18,531 bases of DNA. Origin: an uncultured Clostridia bacterium (lineage in GTDB: Bacteria > Bacillota > Clostridia > Oscillospirales > Ruminococcaceae). Both the position numbers and the translations under genes were made by a program. How positions within the stretch are numbered: the stretch's first letter is position 1; each line of letters starts with the position of its first letter. Of the stretch, positions 6,104 to 13,565 are shown in pieces. The stretch covers positions 1 to 18,531 of the forward strand of contig CAMEPN010000006.1 in the NCBI GenBank assembly GCA_945931735.1, read 5' to 3'. The notes below the pieces were generated by a model. The model was not told the DNA's origin, made no database searches, and saw nothing but the letters and a program-made list of their open reading frames with translations.

Positions 6104-6880
6104 TTATTCTCCGAGATATGCGGTGATTACCTTCGGGTCGTTAAGCACTGCGGAGGTTTCGCCCTGCGCAAGCTCCTGACCGAAGTTGAGCACCGTCAGC
6201 TCCTCGCATATGCCCGAAACGAGCTTCATATCATGCTCGATAAGCAGGATAGTCATGTCGAACGAATCGCGGACGAAATGTATCGTCTGCATAAGCTCCG
6301 CTGTTTCGTTCGGGTTCATTCCCGCCGCAGGCTCGTCCAGAAGCAGCAGCTTCGGGTCGGTCGCGAGCGCACGCGCTATCTCAAGCTTCCTCTGCTTTCC
6401 GTAGGGGAGGTTCGCGGCAAGCTGCTCCGCCTCGCCCTCAAGCTCGAACACCTTGAGCAGCTCCATCGCCTTTGCGGTCACGCGCTTTTCCTCCATGAAA
6501 TAGCGCGGCAGGCGGAGAACACCCTCGATCGCGGTGTAATTCGTGTGGTTATGCAGACCCGCCTTTACGTTATCGAGAACGCTCATGTTCTTGAACAGGC
6601 GGATATTCTGGAATGTACGGGCGATTCCGTCGCGGTTTATGGAGATCGCGGGCTTTCCTGTGATGTTCTTTCCGTCAAGGATTATGCTGCCCGAGGTCGG
6701 CTTGTAAACGCCGGTGAGCATATTGAAAACCGTTGTCTTTCCCGCGCCGTTGGGCCCGATAAGTCCGTAAAGCTGACCCTTATGTATAGTCATATTAAGC
6801 CCGTCAACTGCGCGCAGACCGCCGAACTGTATCGACAGATTTTTAACTTCAAGCATGGGAGCTGTATTTTTTTCTTCCAT
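6104..6880 (-). CDS. livG: Branched-chain amino acid ABC transporter ATP-binding protein LivG
   Basis: First ATPase of the importer, 258 residues. Walker A GPNGAGKT is at residues 42-49, the LivG-type signature LPYGKQR (instead of LSGGQ) at 158-164, Walker B LLLLDEP at 178-184 and H-loop His216 in LIEHDM. ARTFQNIRLF and PAAGMNP are LivG hallmarks. The ATG overlaps the livM stop (TAATG), with GGGAGGTG upstream, so translation is coupled. Length and motifs are normal. Confidence 0.95.
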   Translation of the reverse strand: MEEKNTAPMLEVKNLSIQFGGLRAVDGLNMTIHKGQLYGLIGPNGAGKTTVFNMLTGVYKPTSGSIILDGKNITGKPAISINRDGIARTFQNIRLFKNMSVLDNVKAGLHNHTNYTAIEGVLRLPRYFMEEKRVTAKAMELLKVFELEGEAEQLAANLPYGKQRKLEIARALATDPKLLLLDEPAAGMNPNETAELMQTIHFVRDSFDMTILLIEHDMKLVSGICEELTVLNFGQELAQGETSAVLNDPKVITAYLGE

Positions 6881-7956
6881 TATGCCGCACCTCCCGCTTT
6901 ATTCCTGTTTCTCGTGAAAACGCCCTTTATCTTCTGAACGGGAGCGGACGCGCCTATTCTCTCGCGCAGCATTATGAACGACGGAGCGTTGTTGAATATC
7001 ATCATAAGTATGAGGACTACCGCGTAGATAAGCATTCTGTAATCGCCCAGCTCGCGGAATATCTCGGGCAGCGCGTACAGGATTATCGTAGCGATAACAG
7101 AGCCGCGCAGGCTTCCCAGACCGCCGAGAACAACGAACACGAGAATGAGTATCGACAGGTTATAGTCGAATTTCTTGGAAACAAGAGAGGTTATCGAGTG
7201 GGAATAAAGCACGCCCGCAACGCCCGCTATCGCCGCGGAAACAACGAACGCGATCAGTCTGTACTTGGTCACGTTTATTCCGACGGACTGCGCCGCGATG
7301 TAGTTGTCGCGGATAGCCATGCAGGCGCGTCCCGTGCGGGAGTCAATGAAATTCATAAGGATAACAAGGCAGACCATAAGCACGATAACAACAAGCAGCA
7401 GGTTGGTGTCCTGCGGGGCTTTCATTCCGAGCGGACCTTGCGTTATGTTGGTCTTTGTTGCCGCGTCGAGGTCGGAAATCGAAGCCGCGAAGCCGAAGTG
7501 AAGCCCGTTCTTGTCCATCGCGACATAAATATTATTAGCGAGCGCCTTGATTATCTCGCCGAAGCCCAGCGTTACTATCGCGAGGTAGTCCCCGCGCAGA
7601 CGCAGAACAGGTATACCGATAAGCACACCGAATATCGCCGCCGCAACGCCGCCGATTATCAGCGCGATTATCATGCGCAGCCATGACGGCTGAATAGTAT
7701 CCTGCGTGATTATCGAGAAGATACCGCCAACATACGCGCCCACGCACATAAAGCCCGCGTGGCCGAGCGACAGCTCGCCGAGAATGCCGACCGTAAGGTT
7801 GAGCGATATCGCAAGTATGATGTATATTCCGATAGGAATAAGCAGACCGGAAAGCTGGCTTCCGAGGACGCCCGTCGCGGAAAGAATACCGAACAGGAGG
7901 AAAAATCCAAGCGTTATCCCAAAGGTTATAAGGTTGTTTTTCGTTACTTTTCTCAT
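6880..7956 (-). CDS. livM: Branched-chain amino acid ABC transporter permease LivM
   Basis: A 358-residue membrane permease of the importer, with about eight or more hydrophobic helices. It carries the family pattern NLTVGILGELSLGHAGFMCVGAY near residues 53-75 and the cytoplasmic segment TGRACMAIRDNYIAAQSVGINVTKYR that contacts the ATPases. GGLGSLRGSVI is the usual LivM/LivH C-terminal motif. The start follows AAGGGGG and lies 12 nt after the livH stop. The C-terminal tail is rich in Lys/Arg (KIKGVFTRNRNK). It pairs with LivH to form the membrane channel. Confidence 0.94.
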   Translation of the reverse strand: MRKVTKNNLITFGITLGFFLLFGILSATGVLGSQLSGLLIPIGIYIILAISLNLTVGILGELSLGHAGFMCVGAYVGGIFSIITQDTIQPSWLRMIIALIIGGVAAAIFGVLIGIPVLRLRGDYLAIVTLGFGEIIKALANNIYVAMDKNGLHFGFAASISDLDAATKTNITQGPLGMKAPQDTNLLLVVIVLMVCLVILMNFIDSRTGRACMAIRDNYIAAQSVGINVTKYRLIAFVVSAAIAGVAGVLYSHSITSLVSKKFDYNLSILILVFVVLGGLGSLRGSVIATIILYALPEIFRELGDYRMLIYAVVLILMMIFNNAPSFIMLRERIGASAPVQKIKGVFTRNRNKAGGAA

Positions 7957-7968
7957 GGATACGCCCCC

Positions 7969-8910
7969 TTAAACCTTTTCGTTGATCTTCTTGCCGAGAA
8001 TGCCCGTGGGTCTTACCACAAGGACGATTATCAGCACGAGGAAAACGATAGCGTCGGACAGCTGCGAGGATATGTACGCCTTGGAAAGCTGCTCGATAAC
8101 TCCGAGAAGAATACCGCCGATCATCGCGCCCGGAATGCTTCCGATCCCTCCGAATACCGCCGCGACGAACGCCTTGATACCGGGCATTGAGCCGGTGTAC
8201 GGGCTTATCTGAGGATAGCTGGAGCACATCAGAACGCTTGCAACCGCCGCTAACGCGGAACCTATCGCGAATGTCAGAGAGATCGTGCCGTTTACGTTTA
8301 TGCCCATGAGCTGCGCAGCGCCCTTGTCCTCCGACACCGCGAGCATCGCCTTGCCCGCCTTTGTCTTGTTGATGAACAGCGTAAGCGCGATCATTATTAC
8401 TACGGAAACGGTTATCGAAAGGAACGTTTCCATTGAAATTGTGAGAATGGGCTTTGCCGCGTCGGCAGGCACCGCAGTGAAGAACTGAGGAGCGCGTCCG
8501 TCGTCAAAGACTGTCAGGAAAGGAGGCGCACCCGCCGCAACGGAGGTGAAATTCCGCGCCGCGGAGCCGAATATCAGCAGCGCGAGGTTTTGCAGCAGAT
8601 AGCTTACGCCGATGGCGGTGATAAGTACCGCAAGGGGCGGCGCGTTTCTCAGCGGCTTGTACGCTACCTTTTCGATAACAACGCCGAGTACCGTGCAGAC
8701 GACTATGCCTATGACCACGGAAAGCCACACGGGGCACCATGCAGTCGACATCGCGGTGAACACCGTGAAGCCGCCGACCATGATGATATCGCCGTGCGCG
8801 AAGTTCAGCATTTTCGCAATGCCGTATACCATCGTGTATCCGAGCGCAATAAGCGCGTAGATACTGCCGAGGCTTATTCCGTTGACAAGGTAAGATACGA
8901 AGCTCATCAT
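7969..8910 (-). CDS. livH: Branched-chain amino acid ABC transporter permease LivH
   Basis: A 313-residue membrane permease. It begins MMSFVSYLVNGISLGSIYAL and continues with GYTMVYGIAKMLNFAHGDIIMVG, the classic LivH N-terminal signature. The cytoplasmic loop contains TKAGKAMLAVSEDKGAAQLMGINV, and the C-terminal third carries AAVFGGIGSIPGAMIGG. AAGGAGA precedes the tandem ATG-ATG; the first is taken as start. It is separated from the binding-protein gene by a 210-nt structured spacer, unlike the tight spacing of livH-M-G-F. This suggests the binding protein is made in excess over the membrane parts. Confidence 0.95.
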   Translation of the reverse strand: MMSFVSYLVNGISLGSIYALIALGYTMVYGIAKMLNFAHGDIIMVGGFTVFTAMSTAWCPVWLSVVIGIVVCTVLGVVIEKVAYKPLRNAPPLAVLITAIGVSYLLQNLALLIFGSAARNFTSVAAGAPPFLTVFDDGRAPQFFTAVPADAAKPILTISMETFLSITVSVVIMIALTLFINKTKAGKAMLAVSEDKGAAQLMGINVNGTISLTFAIGSALAAVASVLMCSSYPQISPYTGSMPGIKAFVAAVFGGIGSIPGAMIGGILLGVIEQLSKAYISSQLSDAIVFLVLIIVLVVRPTGILGKKINEKV

Positions 8911-8947
8911 AGAGCTGTCTCCTTTCGGGTTTAGAGTCCTGCCGCAT

Positions 8948-9086
8948 ATTAAAATAAACTCCGCGGCTTGTCCGGAATTTACTTTAATTTACGGCAGTGG
9001 TAATTGCCGTAAGAAATTTGTCCCAATTACACAAATAAGACCCGTACAGTCCCGCCCCAAAAAGGCGGAACCATACATACGGGTCT
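8948..9086 (-). repeat. Three consecutive hairpins in the livK-livH spacer
   Basis: Inverted repeats are at 8948-8988 (ATTAAAGTAAA with TTTATTTTAAT, extended by a GC-rich inner part), 8989-9012 (TTACGGCA with TGCCGTAA) and 9038-9086 (AGACCCGTA with TACGGGTCT, with inner arms GTTCCGCC/GGCGGGAC). The last follows the binding-protein stop and is flanked by a 9-bp direct repeat GAAATTTGT (9013-9021 and 9087-9095). No long T-run follows, so partial termination or protection of the upstream mRNA 3' end is more likely than full termination. I see no obvious internal promoter for livH. Confidence 0.7.
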
Positions 9087-9120
9087 GAAATTTGTTAATG
9101 CTTATTGTCTGCCGCGCAGA

Positions 9121-10311
9121 TCACATAGCCTCATAAGAACCAACGCCGTCGGTAACTACAATCTTCATTACCTGAGGAGCCTTTGTAGGCTCGCCGTCGG
9201 CAGTCCATGTGGTGGTGCCGGTGATGCCCTCGAGGGTGATCTCGGTCATCGCAGCCTTAACCTTGTCGCACATATCGGAAGCGCTCATGGAAGCGTCGGA
9301 AACGCCTGCCTTCTCGAGAGCAGCCTTGATAGCGTAAACTGCGTCGTATCCGTCAGCAGCGAACTGGATCGGAACCTCGCCGCCTGTCATTTCCTCATAA
9401 GCAGCTGTGAAAGCAGCGGACTTAGGCTCGGGGGAAGAAGCAGCGAAAGGAGTCATAACCATAACGCCGTCAGCAATAGCAACCTTGTCGCCGAGCTGGT
9501 CGATCAGACCGTCAAGGCCGTCGCCGCCGAGTACGGGGATAGTCAGACCGAGGGTTTCAGCCTGCTGGAGGATCAGAGAAGCCTCCTGATAGTAGATAGG
9601 CAGGAACAGGAGGTCAGCGCCGCTGTCCATTACCTTCTGGATCTGTACGGAGAAGTCGGTCTTTGCGTCTGCTGTGAAAGCTTCGGTAGCAACTATCTCA
9701 AGACCCTTTGCGTCAGCCTCAGCCTTGAAGCCGTCGAGGATACCGGAGGAGTAAACGTCGGAGCTGTCGTAGATAACGCCGATCTTGGAACCGAGCTTGT
9801 TGTCGATGATGTAGTCAGCCGCGATCTTGCCCTGACCGGGGTCGGTGAAGCATACGCGGAAGCAGTTGTCGCCCGCGGTGATGCAGTCGATAGCGGAGCC
9901 GGAGGGGGTGATGAGGAACATATTGTCCTTAGCAGCCTCAGCGCTTACCGCGATGCAGGGAGCAGATGTAACTGTGCCCACGAGGAGCTTCATGCCGTTG
10001 TCCTTAAGAGTGTTGTATGCGTTTACAGCCTTCTCTGCGTCGTGCTCGTCGTCCTGGAAGTCAAGCTTGAGCGTCATGCCGTTGATACCGCCGGCAGCGT
10101 TGATCTCGTTTACTGCGAGCTGAGCGCCGTTCTTAACGGAGTTTCCGTATACGGCAGCGCCGCCTGTGAGCGGGCCGATACCGCCGATAACGAGCTTTCC
10201 GCCCTCGGAAGAACCTGCATCAGAGCTTGTGCTGCTGGAGCATCCCGCGAAGGGAACCGTCATTGCCGCAGCGAGAGAGATCGCTGCAACCTTAGTCCAA
10301 ACATTTTTCAT
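9121..10311 (-). CDS. livK: Branched-chain amino acid ABC transporter substrate-binding lipoprotein (LivK/LivJ type)
   Basis: Extracellular amino-acid-binding lipoprotein of the Peripla_BP_6 family, 396 residues. The signal peptide ends in lipobox FAGC with Cys24, followed by a short Ser/Gly linker. The mature part starts KLVIGGIGPLTGGAAVYG. Further family patterns are GAQLAVNEINAAGGINGMTLKL, DDEHDAEKAVNAYNTL, TPSGSA and FRVCFTDPGQGKIAADYI. The C-terminal part has FAADGYDAVYAIKAAL and EGITGTTTWTADGEPTKAPQVMKI. It is the first gene of the operon, with a strong promoter and a 130-nt leader. GGAAAGGA precedes the ATG. The ligand is probably an aliphatic amino acid, but the family also binds amides and urea. 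Confidence 0.93.
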   Translation of the reverse strand: MKNVWTKVAAISLAAAMTVPFAGCSSSTSSDAGSSEGGKLVIGGIGPLTGGAAVYGNSVKNGAQLAVNEINAAGGINGMTLKLDFQDDEHDAEKAVNAYNTLKDNGMKLLVGTVTSAPCIAVSAEAAKDNMFLITPSGSAIDCITAGDNCFRVCFTDPGQGKIAADYIIDNKLGSKIGVIYDSSDVYSSGILDGFKAEADAKGLEIVATEAFTADAKTDFSVQIQKVMDSGADLLFLPIYYQEASLILQQAETLGLTIPVLGGDGLDGLIDQLGDKVAIADGVMVMTPFAASSPEPKSAAFTAAYEEMTGGEVPIQFAADGYDAVYAIKAALEKAGVSDASMSASDMCDKVKAAMTEITLEGITGTTTWTADGEPTKAPQVMKIVVTDGVGSYEAM

Positions 10312-10340
10312 TTTAGTTTTCTTCCTTTCCTAAACCGCAG

Positions 10341-10398
10341 CCTGCGCCAATGCTTTTCTGACAAGCAAAAAACGCAGGGCATCGCATTTCATGAATGC
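10341..10398 (-). promoter_or_regulatory. Structured leader of the liv operon
   Basis: Between the promoter and the livK start the minus strand can fold GCATT/AATGC (10384-10398) and CCTGCG/CGCAGG (10341-10346 with 10373-10378). The second encloses a GCTT...AAGC arm and a T-run inside its loop. No known riboswitch is recognised and no terminator follows. Confidence 0.35.
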
Positions 10399-10445
10399 TT
10401 CTTATTTTGCAAGAATTACCGGAAGATAATTTTCTTTGCAATAAT

Positions 10446-10474
10446 ATAATAACCTTTAATTCAAATTCTGTCAA
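10446..10474 (-). promoter_or_regulatory. SigA-type promoter of the liv operon
   Basis: On the minus strand TTGACA (10474-10469), 17-nt spacer, TATTAT (10451-10446), in a very AT-rich stretch. It lies about 135 nt upstream of the livK ATG. Confidence 0.88.
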
Positions 10475-10542
10475 TGATTAAAAAGCATTGATTATTGAAT
10501 TTGACAATTAAAAATTTTGTACAATTTTAACTAAAATCAAAC

Positions 10543-10628
10543 AAACCGCTCATTAAACGGCGGGTTTGCGCGGCTTTTATTTCGCACATGAGAAAAAACA
10601 AGCGCCTTAAAAATTAAATTTAAGGCGC
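10543..10628 (-). terminator. Terminator(s) downstream of ireB
   Basis: On the minus strand GCGCCTTAAA pairs with TTTAAGGCGC (10628-10619 with 10611-10602), followed by TTGTTTTTTC, 14 nt after the ireB stop. A second hairpin, AAACCCGC/GCGGTTT (10567-10543), with a T-rich tail may be a backup. The rest of the 330-nt gap to livK holds the liv promoter and leader. Confidence 0.85.
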
Positions 10629-10641
10629 ACCGATATTTTTA

Positions 10642-10887
10642 TCAGTTTGAGAGATAGGACTTAACAAGCACCTGAAGCAGCTCGTCCCTGTCGATGTGGC
10701 GGATAAGACCGCGCGCATTATTAAATGTGGTGATATATGTAGGATCCTCCGAAAGAATGTACCCGACGAGCTGGTTTATGGGATTATAGCCCTTCTGCTT
10801 CAGCGCGTCGTAGACCGTGGTAAGGATCTCCTTCATTTCATTTTCTCTGTCTTCATGCACCGAAAAAGTCATTGTTTTATCTGTCAT
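10642..10887 (-). CDS. ireB: IreB family regulatory phosphoprotein
   Basis: An 81-residue cytoplasmic protein of the IreB (DUF965/YrzL) family. In Enterococcus it is phosphorylated by the PASTA-domain Ser/Thr kinase IreK and modulates cell-wall stress and cephalosporin resistance. Family patterns are [51 protein letters not shown] and [13 protein letters not shown]. Threonines in the N-terminal MTDKTMTF are candidate phosphorylation sites by analogy. The ATG at 10887 follows AAGGAAGGA by about 9 nt; a longer in-frame start at 10956 gives an untypical extension and is rejected. Unlike many Firmicutes, no alaS or ruvX relative is adjacent. The gene diverges from a DivIVA-like gene. Confidence 0.93.
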   Translation of the reverse strand: MTDKTMTFSVHEDRENEMKEILTTVYDALKQKGYNPINQLVGYILSEDPTYITTFNNARGLIRHIDRDELLQVLVKSYLSN

Positions 10888-10970
10888 ATCATCAAATCCT
10901 TCCTTAGGGTTTGCCGCGCCGTGTCTGCGCGGACAAGCCGTAATTAGCCTGCCCATTCCATTCCAACATT

Positions 10971-10999
10971 ATTATACACTTTTTGTCCGCCGATTACAA
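10971..10999 (-). promoter_or_regulatory. Promoter of ireB
   Basis: On the minus strand TTGTAA (10999-10994), 17-nt spacer, TATAAT (10976-10971), about 80 nt before the ireB start. Confidence 0.82.
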
Positions 11000-11007
11000 C
11001 CTTATTT

Positions 11008-11027
11008 CGCGATTTAACCAAATCGCG
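11008..11027. promoter_or_regulatory. Perfect palindrome between the divergent ireB and divIVA-like promoters
   Basis: CGCGATTT-AACC-AAATCGCG, an 8-bp inverted repeat with a 4-nt centre. It sits 9 bp upstream of the ireB -35 and about 100 bp upstream of the divIVA-like promoter. No T-run follows on either strand, so an operator is more likely than a terminator. No regulator can be named. Confidence 0.4.
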
Positions 11028-11130
11028 GCGCCAAAATCTCCGATTATCACAAAAAAAAACTTTTTCATTTGGATAATCTAACAAAAAAACGGTGACAAAA
11101 TCTACATTTTTATAAAATTTACTAAAGCAC

Positions 11131-11159
11131 TTGTATATTAAGTTTATTTGTGCTATAAT
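11131..11159 (+). promoter_or_regulatory. Promoter of the divIVA-like operon
   Basis: TTGTAT (11131-11136), 17-nt spacer, TATAAT (11154-11159). A strong AGGAGGAG ribosome site (11188-11195) precedes the ATG at 11202. Confidence 0.85.
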
Positions 11160-11201
11160 TAATAACAGACATTATAAATATTTTTCAGGAGGAGTTTTAT
11201 T

Positions 11202-12809
11202 ATGGCAGTCGGCGACGGCGGATTCAGCACACGACCCATGGGGTTCGATAAAAACGAGGTCAACGAGTACATAAGCAGTCTTCGTAAGAAAATGCAGGAG
11301 ATCGAGGCGGAAAAAAAGGTCAACGACGCCAAGACGGCGGAAGCGCTGAAAACTGCCGAAACTGCCGATGAACGCGTTCAGGCGGCGGTAAAGGCGGGCG
11401 AGGAAAAGGCAGCGGAGCTGGAGCTTAAGCTCACAACCGAGCGCCGCAACGCCGAAGTTCTCCAAGAGCAGGTAGACGACCTTAAGGCAAAGCTCAACGC
11501 CGAAAAGCAGAAGATGACCGATATGCTCAAAACCGGAAAGGGCGTAAACGAGGAGGCTAAGAATGCCTATACCGAGGTCATCGAAAAGGCTAATCAGGAC
11601 GCAAAGGAGATCATCGAAGCCGCAAAGAAGAGCGCCGAGAGCATCGTTTCCGACGCGGAGACCCGCCGTGCGGATTCCGATAAAAAGCTCGCCGATTTCA
11701 TGGCAATGTTCCGCGAAAAGGCAGAGGCGATGAACGCGCTCTACGCCTCCATCGGCGAATACGCTGCGGCGCTGCTCGGCACCTCGCCGGTAGGCGGCAT
11801 CGCTCCAACAAAGATAGAAGTTCCGAATTTTGATAATATCGCCAAAGAAATGGAAGCTGCCTTTGAAGAGCCGAAGCAGCCCGAAGCTGCCCCCGAGGAA
11901 CCTGCTCCCGCAGAGGAAGCGGAAACCGAGCTTCCCGAGGAACAGCCCGCAGAGGAGCCTGCCGAGGCACCCGCAGAGGAGCCTGCCGCAGAGCCTGCTC
12001 CCGAGGAGGAACCGGAGGAGCTTCTCGAAAACGCATTCGACGGCGACTGGGGCGGAAACGAGATCGCACAGAATATTGAGAACACCGAAAAGCCCGAGAA
12101 AGCAGCCGTTCCGCTGGTCAACCCCGACTCTAAGGACGACCTCTTCGGCGATCTGTTCGGCAGCGCCGATATGTCCGAGGACGGCGAAAAGCAGCAAGAG
12201 GACGACGAGATGGTGAGCGAGGTAGCTCCGCTCGACAACAGCGCTCATGCAAAGCCCTCCTTCGACCACGATTTCGGAAGCGACCTCATCGCGCAGACAA
12301 TGCCCAGCAGCAACCTTACCAACGACATCGACAGCTCCATCATCGACGCGGTCAAGAAGGCGGAAGAAAAGTTTGCGGTCAAGCCGACAGCTCCCGACAG
12401 CGTCAAGGATTTCGATATGGAAGCCGAAGACAGCGCTGCCTCCGACGAAGACGAGCTTATGAAGGCGCTCCGTGACGCGGAGGCAAGCTTGGGTATGCTC
12501 GGCGCTGCTATTGATACCCCCGAACCCGAGCCGGAGCAGGAAAAGGCTTCTCCCAAGATCGACATGAGCGACCCGTGGGCAGACCTTCAGGCACAGCTCG
12601 AGGCAATGGAGAAGGCAGGAAACTTCGGCGACGACGGATCCTCGGCCGCAGACAATGCTGAACCCGCTCCCGCGCCCGAGGCGGCAAAGGATCCCGAGGC
12701 GCCCTCCGCAGACGACGCGTCTATCTGGAACTTCGGCGGCGGAAGCAGCGAGGACAGCTCCGACGACGATATGAGCTCCGACGCATTTGGCGGCTTCGGC
12801 GGCTTCTGA
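11202..12809 (+). CDS. DivIVA-like coiled-coil protein with long acidic C-terminal tail
   Basis: A 535-residue cytoplasmic protein. The first 25 residues match the DivIVA/GpsB membrane-curvature motif (FSTRPMGFDKNEVNEYI, with GF in place of the usual GY). A long Lys/Glu/Ala coiled coil runs to about residue 190, including NQDAKEIIEAAKKSAESIVSDAE, which resembles DivIVA. From about 220 to the end it is low-complexity: Pro/Glu/Ala repeats (EEPAEAPAEEPAAEPAPEEE), then Asp/Ser-rich segments with scattered short hydrophobic motifs (DDLFGDLFG, DPWADLQAQLEAMEKAG, SIWNFGGG). It ends in FGGFGGF. Classical DivIVA is about 165-230 residues, so the tail is unusual. It is probably a polar or division-site scaffold with a disordered docking tail. 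It is the first gene of an operon with a fumarase beta subunit 36 nt downstream. Confidence 0.8.
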   Translation: MAVGDGGFSTRPMGFDKNEVNEYISSLRKKMQEIEAEKKVNDAKTAEALKTAETADERVQAAVKAGEEKAAELELKLTTERRNAEVLQEQVDDLKAKLNAEKQKMTDMLKTGKGVNEEAKNAYTEVIEKANQDAKEIIEAAKKSAESIVSDAETRRADSDKKLADFMAMFREKAEAMNALYASIGEYAAALLGTSPVGGIAPTKIEVPNFDNIAKEMEAAFEEPKQPEAAPEEPAPAEEAETELPEEQPAEEPAEAPAEEPAAEPAPEEEPEELLENAFDGDWGGNEIAQNIENTEKPEKAAVPLVNPDSKDDLFGDLFGSADMSEDGEKQQEDDEMVSEVAPLDNSAHAKPSFDHDFGSDLIAQTMPSSNLTNDIDSSIIDAVKKAEEKFAVKPTAPDSVKDFDMEAEDSAASDEDELMKALRDAEASLGMLGAAIDTPEPEPEQEKASPKIDMSDPWADLQAQLEAMEKAGNFGDDGSSAADNAEPAPAPEAAKDPEAPSADDASIWNFGGGSSEDSSDDDMSSDAFGGFGGF

Positions 12810-12845
12810 TACCGCAGTATTCTCGGCATAGCAAAGGACAAATAA

Positions 12846-13400
12846 ATGACAGAGCTTAATACGAACGAATTAAAGGAAAAGGCAAAGACGCTGCGCGCGG
12901 GCGATAAGGTGCTCCTTTCGGGGACGGTATATACCTCGCGCGACGCGGCTCATAAGCGCATAAAGGAGCTTATCGCAAAGGGCGAGCCGCTCCCGTATGA
13001 GCTTGACGGCGCGGCGATATATTACGCCGGTCCGACCGCCGCTAAGGACGGAATGGTCATCGGCTCCTGTGGCCCGACCACCTCGGGGAGAATGGACGTA
13101 TATTCACCCGATATGCTGGACATGGGGCTTTCCGCAATGATAGGAAAGGGCGAGCGCTCGCAGGCAGTCTGCGACGCGATCGTCAGAAACGGCGCGGTGT
13201 ATTTCTGCGCAGTCGGCGGAGCGGGCGCTCTCGCCTGCAAATGCATAACCGAATGCGACGTCATTGCATTCGAGGATCTTGGCTGCGAAAGCGTTAAGCG
13301 GCTGAATTTCGAGAAGTTTCCGCTTATCGTCGCAATTGACTGCGTCGGCGGAAATATCTTCAGGGACGGCAGAGCAAAATATGCGCAGACCGATATGTAA
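12846..13400 (+). CDS. Class I (Fe-S) fumarate hydratase / L-tartrate dehydratase beta subunit
   Basis: A 184-residue protein equal to the C-terminal domain of class I fumarases (TtdB/FumA-C type). The family motifs are present: SCGPTTSGRMDVYSPDML (substrate pocket), IGKGERS, AVGGAGALACKCI and FEDLGCESVKRL. It would catalyse fumarate to malate hydration (or tartrate dehydration), but only with the alpha subunit that carries the 4Fe-4S cluster. That subunit normally sits directly upstream and is absent from this window; the gene upstream is the DivIVA-like one. AAAGGA precedes the ATG. Length is normal and no residues look broken, so it probably works with an alpha subunit encoded elsewhere. 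Confidence 0.9.
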   Translation: MTELNTNELKEKAKTLRAGDKVLLSGTVYTSRDAAHKRIKELIAKGEPLPYELDGAAIYYAGPTAAKDGMVIGSCGPTTSGRMDVYSPDMLDMGLSAMIGKGERSQAVCDAIVRNGAVYFCAVGGAGALACKCITECDVIAFEDLGCESVKRLNFEKFPLIVAIDCVGGNIFRDGRAKYAQTDM

Positions 13401-13416
13401 GCTTATAATTTATAAT

Positions 13417-13443
13417 GGGCGTTTTGCATAAAAGCAGAGCGCC
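13417..13443 (+). terminator. Weak hairpin after the fumarase beta subunit
   Basis: GGCG (13418-13421) pairs with CGCC (13440-13443), with an inner TGC/GCA pairing. It is followed by TGTTTC rather than a clean T-run. It lies 17 nt after the stop codon and is the only terminator candidate before the next promoter. Confidence 0.4.
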
Positions 13444-13489
13444 TGTTTCATAAAAAAAGTCGTTTTTCATTTAATTTAATGAAATTCCA

Positions 13490-13518
13490 TTGACAAATTT
13501 TGCGAAACGTGCTATAAT
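13490..13518 (+). promoter_or_regulatory. SigA-type promoter of the sigma factor gene
   Basis: TTGACA (13490-13495), 17-nt spacer, TATAAT (13513-13518): a consensus promoter about 48 nt before the ATG at 13566. Confidence 0.92.
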
Positions 13519-13565
13519 GACTAAAGTGTAAAAGTTTAACAATCAAACGATCGGTAGCTTTGTTT

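Noticed and set aside
11172..12269. Minus-strand open frame of 365 codons over the DivIVA-like gene
   Set aside because: It is a shadow of the biased codons of the acidic tail; no ribosome site or promoter.
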